The position numbers and the translations under genes are program-made. A model generated the notes under the pieces. The model worked only from the letters and a program-made list of their open reading frames with translations, was not told the origin of the DNA and did no database searches. A stretch of 64,000 nt of DNA from Brevibacillus choshinensis (GTDB taxonomy: Bacteria; Bacillota; Bacilli; Brevibacillales; Brevibacillaceae): positions 6,098,501-6,162,500 of the forward strand of contig NZ_CP069127.1 in the NCBI RefSeq assembly GCF_016811915.1, written 5' to 3'. Shown in pieces: positions 58,497 through 64,000 of the stretch (the stretch's first letter is position 1; each line of letters starts with the position of its first letter).

Positions 58497-59351
58497 TTAC
58501 TTGTTTGTATCCTTGTTTTTCGGGATCCGAATGGTAAATTGATAAAACTCGTCATGATCTTCTTCATCAGTCTCGACAGGCAATCCCGTTTGCATCACCA
58601 TATCAATAGATTGTCGCACGGTATTGATGGCAATTCGCGCATCCCGGGAAAAGGCTTTCCACCTCGGTTTCGCTTCCTTTTCCTGCTTTGGATTTTCTGC
58701 CGCCTCCAGAAGCTGCTTTACCCTCACTTCTGTTTGCTTGACGTTCCATTCCCGCTCGAGAATTTCTTGGAGCACTTTTACTTGCAGTTCACTTTGTTTC
58801 AATGGAATCAACGCACGAGCATGACGCTCGGTCACCAGACGGGCTAGCAGCGCATCCTGGATTTCTTGCGGCAGATGAAGCAATCGCAGCTTGTTGGCAA
58901 TCGTGGACTGCCCTTTGCCAAGGCGCTGTGCCAGACTCTCCTGCGTCAGATTGTGCAGATCAATCAGCTTTTGATAGGCTACAGCCTCTTCAATAGCGGT
59001 CAATCCTTCTCGCTGCAGGTTTTCAATCAACGCGATCGAGGCAGTCTGCGCGTCGTTAAACTCTTTGACAATCGCAGGAATGCGCTCCATGCCCAATTTT
59101 TTCGTTGCACGCAAACGCCGTTCTCCAGCAATCAATTCATAATGACCGTCCCTGATTCGAACGACGATCGGCTGAATCAATCCATGAGTCCGAATGGTTT
59201 GACACAACTCTTCAATTTTCTCGTCATCAAAAACCGTGCGAGGTTGGTATGGATTTGGCACAATCTCCTCTACCGGAATTTGCCTGATTTCTTCGTTGTC
59301 TGTTTTGTCGGTCAACCCGAATATGCGAGAAAATGAATCCTTCACTGCCAT
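58497..59351 (-). CDS. noc: Nucleoid occlusion protein Noc
   Basis: 284 residues from ATG 59351 (MAVKDSFSRIFGL; gtgggggattttct upstream); the open frame continues about 70 codons further without support. A ParB paralog: GERRLRATKKLG, NLQREGLTAIEEAVAYQKLI, the HTH TQESLAQRLGKGQSTIANKLRLLHLP, and an N-terminal amphipathic start (SFSRIFGL) for membrane binding. It blocks Z-ring assembly over DNA. Noc recognises NBS sites (ATTTCCCGGGAAAT), not parS; one partial match (CATCCCGGGAAAA) lies inside the gene at about 58640-58652. Confidence 0.95.
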   Translation of the reverse strand: MAVKDSFSRIFGLTDKTDNEEIRQIPVEEIVPNPYQPRTVFDDEKIEELCQTIRTHGLIQPIVVRIRDGHYELIAGERRLRATKKLGMERIPAIVKEFNDAQTASIALIENLQREGLTAIEEAVAYQKLIDLHNLTQESLAQRLGKGQSTIANKLRLLHLPQEIQDALLARLVTERHARALIPLKQSELQVKVLQEILEREWNVKQTEVRVKQLLEAAENPKQEKEAKPRWKAFSRDARIAINTVRQSIDMVMQTGLPVETDEEDHDEFYQFTIRIPKNKDTNK

Positions 59352-59882
59352 AGAAAATCCCCCACTTCTACCCGTTCCATCCTTGCTATTTGAACCTCTA
59401 TTAAATTTTTCGGAAATCTTGGGCGCATTCTTGATGGTTTCGTACACTTGCTGCAAGAAACAGAACAAGCTCTGATATACGCAACTGTGACAACATGAGC
59501 CGCTTCTCCCAATACGGGTGCGGTCGTTCCAGCCAGTCCGGTTGCTCAACTCGTTACCCACTCAAAAGACACGAATTCTCCTAGCTTCTCGATACAAAAA
59601 TGAAAAGCGCCAGATTCGTGCTTGCATCAGGTCATGAAGGTATAGCCTCTTATTTCCATCTGGGAAAAACAGCTGGCATGACCTTGTGACATATGAAGTG
59701 GGGCCTGTACACCCGGAACTGAACGAAAAGGGGCTTGCGTCCTATAGAAAAAGACGATCACTGCCCTTTCTCTGCGATGTTTAAAATTCTTTTGGCCTAC
59801 ATTCGTTCTGCTCGTTCTTCTGCTTGCGATTCTTATCTAATTGTAATTCTGCAAGATTCGTCCAATTCCTGCTAATGAAAAA
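59352..59882. other. Intergenic region upstream of noc
   Basis: No gene is supported in this 531-base stretch. The frame leading into noc stays open to 59561 but lacks family similarity. No strong promoter was picked with confidence. A parS variant and the mgtC-like stop follow to the right. Confidence 0.5.
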
Positions 59883-59898
59883 CGTTTCACGTGAAACA
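59883..59898. promoter_or_regulatory. parS site variant next to the MgtC-like gene
   Basis: CGTTTCACGTGAAACA, 15/16 identical to consensus parS (first base C for T). It directly abuts the stop codon of the gene at 59899. Confidence 0.85.
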
Positions 59899-60459
59899 TC
59901 AGTCATGATCGTCATCATAAAAGGCAGGATTTCTACGCTCTTTTTGATGGTCTTCCTCTTCTAGACGATCATCGAAGAAATGTGAAATTTTGGTGGCGTG
60001 AAACAGCCTCGGAAATAATCTGTGAAAATCAAGAGTCAAATAGGCAAGGAAGGCAGCGATGATCGCGGTAACGTACATCCCTGCACTAAACATCAAGCCG
60101 ATAGCAGATGCCACCCACATCCCCGCAGCAGTAGTGAGTCCTTTAACGGATCCGTTGAATTTGATGATAGCACCCGCTCCTAAAAAACCCATTCCAGTGA
60201 CCACTTGTGCTGCTACCCGCCCTGGATCATGATTCACTCCGCTGGAAGAAAAGCCGTATATCGAAGCCAGTCCAAACAAACAGGAACCAAAGCAAACGAG
60301 GCTGTATGTACGAAATCCAGCCCCGCGCCCTCGGTGAACATCTTTAATAAAGCGCTCCCTCTCCCATCCCATGATCGCTCCTGCCAAAAACGCCAAAAAC
60401 AAACGCAATAAAATCGTCGGGAGCTCTGGCGGGATAAAGACGGCTAGCGCAGTTTGCAT
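59899..60459 (-). CDS. MgtC/SapB family membrane protein
   Basis: 186 residues, with about four to five membrane helices, and the conserved loops GAIMGWERERF, GAGFRTYSLVCFGSCLFGLASIYGF, DPGRVAAQVVTGMGFLGAGAIIKFNGSVKGLTTAAGMWVASAIGLM. The last pattern (G-x-L-x-x-x-x-I-K) identifies MgtC/SapB proteins. MgtC acts in low-magnesium adaptation and ATP synthase inhibition in Salmonella; a Mg link here is inference. The C-terminus is charged, ending in DDDHD. It lies upstream of noc with a parS site at its end. Confidence 0.93.
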   Translation of the reverse strand: MQTALAVFIPPELPTILLRLFLAFLAGAIMGWERERFIKDVHRGRGAGFRTYSLVCFGSCLFGLASIYGFSSSGVNHDPGRVAAQVVTGMGFLGAGAIIKFNGSVKGLTTAAGMWVASAIGLMFSAGMYVTAIIAAFLAYLTLDFHRLFPRLFHATKISHFFDDRLEEEDHQKERRNPAFYDDDHD

Positions 60460-60654
60460 GGATGATCCATCCTCTCAACAAGGCATCAATCTCAGAAAAA
60501 GTTACTTGTATGTATATGCCGAAAGAAGGTGAGACATGCCCTGGCAGCGCAGGAATCTCTTGTGATGCACCGCTGGGGAAATGGCCAGCCGTTCAGAGCA
60601 CAAAGGTTATTCGAAAGATGCTCTCACTTGCTTGTATCCGATCAACAGGGAAAT

Positions 60655-60684
60655 AAAAAGGCCGCGGCTATATGCCACGACCTT
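60655..60684 (-). terminator. rsmG terminator
   Basis: On minus AGGTCGTGGC and GCCGCGGCCT pair with two G-U around atata, followed by TTTTTATTT. Confidence 0.8.
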
Positions 60685-60700
60685 TCTTCGCCAATTCTTG

Positions 60701-61417
60701 TTAGATGATTGGTTTCTTTGCAGGAATGCCTGCCTTTCGCGGGTAGCTCTTCGGCGTGGCTTCTACTTTCTCCACGATCACGATGTTGCGTTCTCCTGCT
60801 TCCTCCATCAGCTGGAAGGTTTCCACTTTTCTCGTCTTGCCGCCCAATGTTTTGATTGCCTTTTTCGCTTCATTCAGCTCAAGTGTCATTTCAGCCCCTT
60901 TGAGAGCTACGAAATGCCCGCCGACTTTGGCGAATGGGAGGCAAAACTCGGACAACAAGTTCATTCTCGCCACGGCACGGGCGACGACGAGCTGGTATTT
61001 TTCCCGATGGGCCGGCTCTTGCCCGCGTTCCTCTGCACGGCCATGCACCGGATTCACATGTTCCAGCCCCAATTCATTCGCTACGTGCTGCAGAAAATTC
61101 ATGCGCTTGTTCAAGGAATCGATTATCGTCATTTTCAGGTGCGGAAAACAGATTTTCAGTGGGATGCTAGGAAAGCCCGCTCCCCCTCCGATATCGACTA
61201 CGGATTCCACTTTGTCAAACGGGAAGAAGAATGCTGGTGTAATCGAATCGTAAAAGTGCTTGTTATACACCTGTCCTTCTTCCGTAATGCCCGTCAGATT
61301 CATTTTTTCATTCCATTCGACCAATAGGTGAAAAAACTGATCGAATTGTTCCATTTGACGCTCTGTCAACACAATGCCTTTGGCACCAAGCGCCTCGGCA
61401 AATTGCTCTTTCGTCAT
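60701..61417 (-). CDS. rsmG: 16S rRNA (guanine527-N7) methyltransferase
   Basis: 238 residues. Methylates G527 in the 530 loop. The SAM fold shows DIGGGAGFPSIPLKI (residues about 70-84), DSLNKRMNFLQHVA and VARAVARMNLLSEFCLP. Loss of RsmG gives low-level streptomycin resistance. It lies 12 bases downstream of mnmG, the usual mnmE-mnmG-rsmG order. No defect seen. Confidence 0.98.
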   Translation of the reverse strand: MTKEQFAEALGAKGIVLTERQMEQFDQFFHLLVEWNEKMNLTGITEEGQVYNKHFYDSITPAFFFPFDKVESVVDIGGGAGFPSIPLKICFPHLKMTIIDSLNKRMNFLQHVANELGLEHVNPVHGRAEERGQEPAHREKYQLVVARAVARMNLLSEFCLPFAKVGGHFVALKGAEMTLELNEAKKAIKTLGGKTRKVETFQLMEEAGERNIVIVEKVEATPKSYPRKAGIPAKKPII

Positions 61418-61429
61418 CCGCTATTCTCC

Positions 61430-63331
61430 TTACTCTGCCGCTCCTACGCGATTGTACTGCTCCAAATAGACCATCAGCACCGAAATATCAGCAGGAGTAA
61501 CCCCCGCGATGCGAGCGCCCTGACCGATATTCAGCGGGCGAATCTTCGACATGTTTTCGCGCGCTTCCTTGGACATCCCCGAGATTTGATGATAATCCAG
61601 ATTTTCCGGAATTCGGCGTTCCTCCATCTTTTTCATGCGCTCTACTTGCTGGAGCGATTTTTTGATGTAGCCGTCGTATTTGATCTGAATCTCTACCTGC
61701 TCCGCTACCTCGTCTGGCAGCGGCTCAGCTGGAGGCATCATCTGAACGATGTGGCTGTAGTTCAATTCCGGGCGACGCAGGAGCTGTGCCAGCTCGATCA
61801 CCTCGGTCAGCTCAGGAGAGCCGGCTGTACGCAGTACTTCTTGGACGTGCTCCATATCCGGACGTACACGGGTATTGTTGACCCGCTCTTTCTCCCTTTC
61901 GATCAATTCACGCTTCTGATTAAAACGATTGTGGCGCTCTTCGCCGATCAGGCCAATCTCGTAGCCGATATCTGTCAATCGCAGATCCGCATTATCGTGA
62001 CGCAAAAGCAAGCGGTACTCGGCACGGGAAGTGAGCAAACGGTATGGCTCATGCGTTCCTTTGGTGACCAGATCGTCAATCAGTACGCCGATGTAAGCTT
62101 CTTCACGGCCCAACACGACAGGCGGTTTGTCCTGTACACGGCGTGCAGCGTTAATTCCCGCCATGAGGCCCTGGCCTGCTGCTTCCTCATATCCCGATGT
62201 GCCGTTGATTTGTCCGGCTGTAAAGAGGCCTGGCAGGATTTTCGTCTCCAAGGATGGCCAGAGCTGTGTCGGCACAACAGAGTCATACTCGATCGCGTAG
62301 CCTGGCCGCATCATTTTGACTTCTTCCATCCCTGACATCGAGCGGAGCATGGACAACTGCACGTCTTCCGGCAAGCTGGTAGACAAACCTTGCACGTACA
62401 TTTCCTCCGTGTGTCGTCCCTCTGGCTCCAGGAAGATCTGATGGCGAGGCTTATCGTTGAAGCGAACGACTTTATCCTCGATGGATGGGCAATAACGTGG
62501 CCCTGTCCCCTCGATCATGCCCGAGTACATCGGGGCACGATGCAGATTTCCGTTGATCAGCTCGTGCGTCTCTTCATTCGTGTAGGTAAGCCAGCATGGC
62601 AGCTGGTCGGTAATAAACTCTGTTGTTTCATAGGAGAATGCGCGTGGAACCTCGTCTCCAGGCTGGATCTCCATCTTGCTGAAATCGATCGTGTGTTTAT
62701 GGACACGGGGAGGTGTACCTGTTTTGAAACGCGTCATCTCAAATCCGAGCTCTTTCAAGTGATGAGCCAAGCGGATGGAAGGACGCATGTTGTTTGGGCC
62801 GCTCTCATATTGAAGATCGCCCAAAATGATTTTTCCGCGCAAATACGTGCCTGTCGTCAGTACAACCGACTTCGCTTTGTAGCGAGCGCCTGTCTGGGTC
62901 ACTACTCCTTCACAGACACCATCATTCACGATCAGCTCTTCCACCATCGCCTGACGGAGCAGCAGGTTTGGCGTATTCTCGATGGTTCGCTTCATTTCAT
63001 GCTGGTAAGCGAATTTATCCGCTTGCGCACGCAGCGCATGAACAGCAGGTCCTTTTCCCGTGTTCAGCATCCGCATTTGGATATGCGTTTTATCTGTATT
63101 TCGGCCCATTTCTCCGCCCAATGCGTCAATTTCTCTGACCACATGTCCTTTTGCAGGACCGCCGACGGACGGGTTGCATGGCATGAATGCGACAGCATCC
63201 AGATTGATGGTCAACAGCATGGTGCTGCATCCCATCCGGGCAGCTGCCAGTGCCGCTTCACACCCCGCATGCCCAGCCCCAATCACGATGACATCAAACG
63301 AGCCAGCTTCATACATAGGTACTGCGTTCAC
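61430..63331 (-). CDS. mnmG: tRNA uridine-5-carboxymethylaminomethyl modification enzyme MnmG (GidA)
   Basis: 633 residues, GTG start 63331 with ggaggaggaaaacgaa upstream. FAD-dependent; with MnmE it builds cmnm5U at the wobble position of several tRNAs. FAD loop VIGAGHAGCEAALAAARMG (residues about 16-34), CNPSVGGPAKGHVVREIDALGG, the conserved LTTGTYLRGKIILGD, and the C-terminal helical domain carrying GARIAGVTPADISVLMVYLEQ. It lies 168 bases downstream of mnmE and 12 upstream of rsmG. Confidence 0.98.
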   Translation of the reverse strand: MNAVPMYEAGSFDVIVIGAGHAGCEAALAAARMGCSTMLLTINLDAVAFMPCNPSVGGPAKGHVVREIDALGGEMGRNTDKTHIQMRMLNTGKGPAVHALRAQADKFAYQHEMKRTIENTPNLLLRQAMVEELIVNDGVCEGVVTQTGARYKAKSVVLTTGTYLRGKIILGDLQYESGPNNMRPSIRLAHHLKELGFEMTRFKTGTPPRVHKHTIDFSKMEIQPGDEVPRAFSYETTEFITDQLPCWLTYTNEETHELINGNLHRAPMYSGMIEGTGPRYCPSIEDKVVRFNDKPRHQIFLEPEGRHTEEMYVQGLSTSLPEDVQLSMLRSMSGMEEVKMMRPGYAIEYDSVVPTQLWPSLETKILPGLFTAGQINGTSGYEEAAGQGLMAGINAARRVQDKPPVVLGREEAYIGVLIDDLVTKGTHEPYRLLTSRAEYRLLLRHDNADLRLTDIGYEIGLIGEERHNRFNQKRELIEREKERVNNTRVRPDMEHVQEVLRTAGSPELTEVIELAQLLRRPELNYSHIVQMMPPAEPLPDEVAEQVEIQIKYDGYIKKSLQQVERMKKMEERRIPENLDYHQISGMSKEARENMSKIRPLNIGQGARIAGVTPADISVLMVYLEQYNRVGAAE

Positions 63332-63499
63332 TTCGTTTTCCTCCTCCTCATGCGTACTGTTTCACGTATAGAAATTGATAAGCATTACATTTATGAATTC
63401 TTGAGCCCATGGCGAAGGGCCTCAGCGTCCGCTTCTGGCATCACTTCGGTACGAAGTGCCACGTCGCTCCTTCTTGAGAGTGCCTCGATAGAGGTTTTC
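63332..63499. other. mnmE-mnmG spacer with a palindrome and a half parS
   Basis: cacttcg-gta-cgaagtg forms a perfect 7-bp inverted repeat at 63442-63458, without a T-run. TGTTTCACGT at 63358-63367 is the exact left part of parS, but the right part is degraded (12/16 overall). No gene is present. Confidence 0.5.
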
Positions 63500-64000
63500 T
63501 CACTTGCCGAGACAGAACTGGGAGAAGATCTGGTCGATCAAATCCTCGCCGACGCTTTCCCCGATGACCTCTCCCAGCAGCTCCCACGCTTTTTTGATAT
63601 CAATCTGGATCATATCGACAGGCATCAGCGCATCAATGCCACCCAAAGCATCGTTCATGGCCAGCTCAGCCTGTCTCAACAGGTGAATATGGCGAGCATT
63701 GCTCACATAGGTCAGGTCATCCTGTTGAACGCGGCCGCTGAAGAAAATCTCGCTGATCGCCTGTTCCAACAGCTCGATGCCGGTCTCCTCCCGCGCAGAA
63801 GTCATAATCAACGGCTGCTGAGGGAAATGTCGCTTGACCTCTTCCAAATCGATCTTTTGCGGCAGGTCGAACTTGTTGACGATCACGATGACGGAAAACC
63901 CTTTGGCTGCCTCGAAGATTGCATAGTCATCTGCGCTCAAAGGTTCATTATAATTGAGCACTAGCAGCACGAGGTCTGCCTTTTGCAATAGCTGTCTGGA
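63500..64000 (-). CDS. mnmE: tRNA modification GTPase MnmE (TrmE), C-terminal part only
   Basis: The frame is open from the stop at 63500-63502 to the window's right edge, giving the last 166 residues. The G4 motif VNKFD and the SAREE G5 region are present in the GTPase domain, then the helical domain and the conserved C-terminal FCLGK with its Cys. MnmE partners MnmG. The N-terminal and most of the G domain are beyond the edge. dnaA, rpmH, rnpA, yidC and jag are expected further right. Confidence 0.96.
   Translation of the reverse strand, partial: SRQLLQKADLVLLVLNYNEPLSADDYAIFEAAKGFSVIVIVNKFDLPQKIDLEEVKRHFPQQPLIMTSAREETGIELLEQAISEIFFSGRVQQDDLTYVSNARHIHLLRQAELAMNDALGGIDALMPVDMIQIDIKKAWELLGEVIGESVGEDLIDQIFSQFCLGK

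Noticed and set aside
1..64000. CRISPR arrays, transposases, prophage or rRNA operon
   Set aside because: No repeated spacer-like arrays, transposase motifs, phage genes or rRNA-like sequence were found.

Overview
The window looks like the replication-origin-proximal left arm of a spore-forming Bacillota chromosome, most likely Brevibacillus or a close Paenibacillaceae relative. This is inferred from gene content and order; no database search was run. Sporulation genes (sspH, yyaC, a yjcZ-type mini-gene), the walRKHIJ-htrA-rlmH block, purA-dnaB-rplI-gdpP-yybS-rpsR-ssb-rpsF-ychF, and parA-parB-noc-rsmG-mnmG-mnmE all occur in the Bacillus-like order. dnaA and oriC proper are therefore expected a few kb beyond the right edge.

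1-27 kb is accessory: a BceAB-type peptide-antibiotic transporter (permease cut by the left edge) with a BceR-like operator; NADP-glutamate dehydrogenase; a large YhgE/Pip membrane protein; a divergent SgrR-like regulator/MFS exporter pair; a MarR-controlled quinone reductase/hydrolase locus with three operator copies; a TetR/short-chain dehydrogenase locus with operators over a consensus promoter; an unusual PPC plus beta-helix-like protein; a UDG-like protein with topoisomerase III; several small enzymes; sspH; and a chromosomal ParM-like actin with a ParR-like partner, flanked by three copies of a short repeat.

27-49 kb is the conserved housekeeping block, mostly on the minus strand. The WalRK cell-wall stress system is followed by its modulators WalH, WalI and WalJ, and HtrA. 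An M23/G5/LysM wall hydrolase lies upstream. walK is frameshifted near its 3' end, apparently twice and both times in homopolymers, which suggests sequence error. purA carries a consensus promoter with paired PurBoxes, and rpsF-ssb-rpsR has a strong promoter and a possible S6:S18 leader.

49-64 kb holds an exported M3 peptidase, a dense cluster of seven DnaA-box-like 9-mers about 20 kb from the expected dnaA, the yjcZ mini-gene, a mechanosensitive channel operon, yyaC, a lipid kinase, and the chromosome segregation operon parAB with a perfect parS inside parB. noc, a second parS, an MgtC-like protein, rsmG, mnmG and the 3' end of mnmE follow.

Most minus-strand transcription units end in clear intrinsic terminators. 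No rRNA, tRNA, CRISPR array, transposase or prophage gene was seen.
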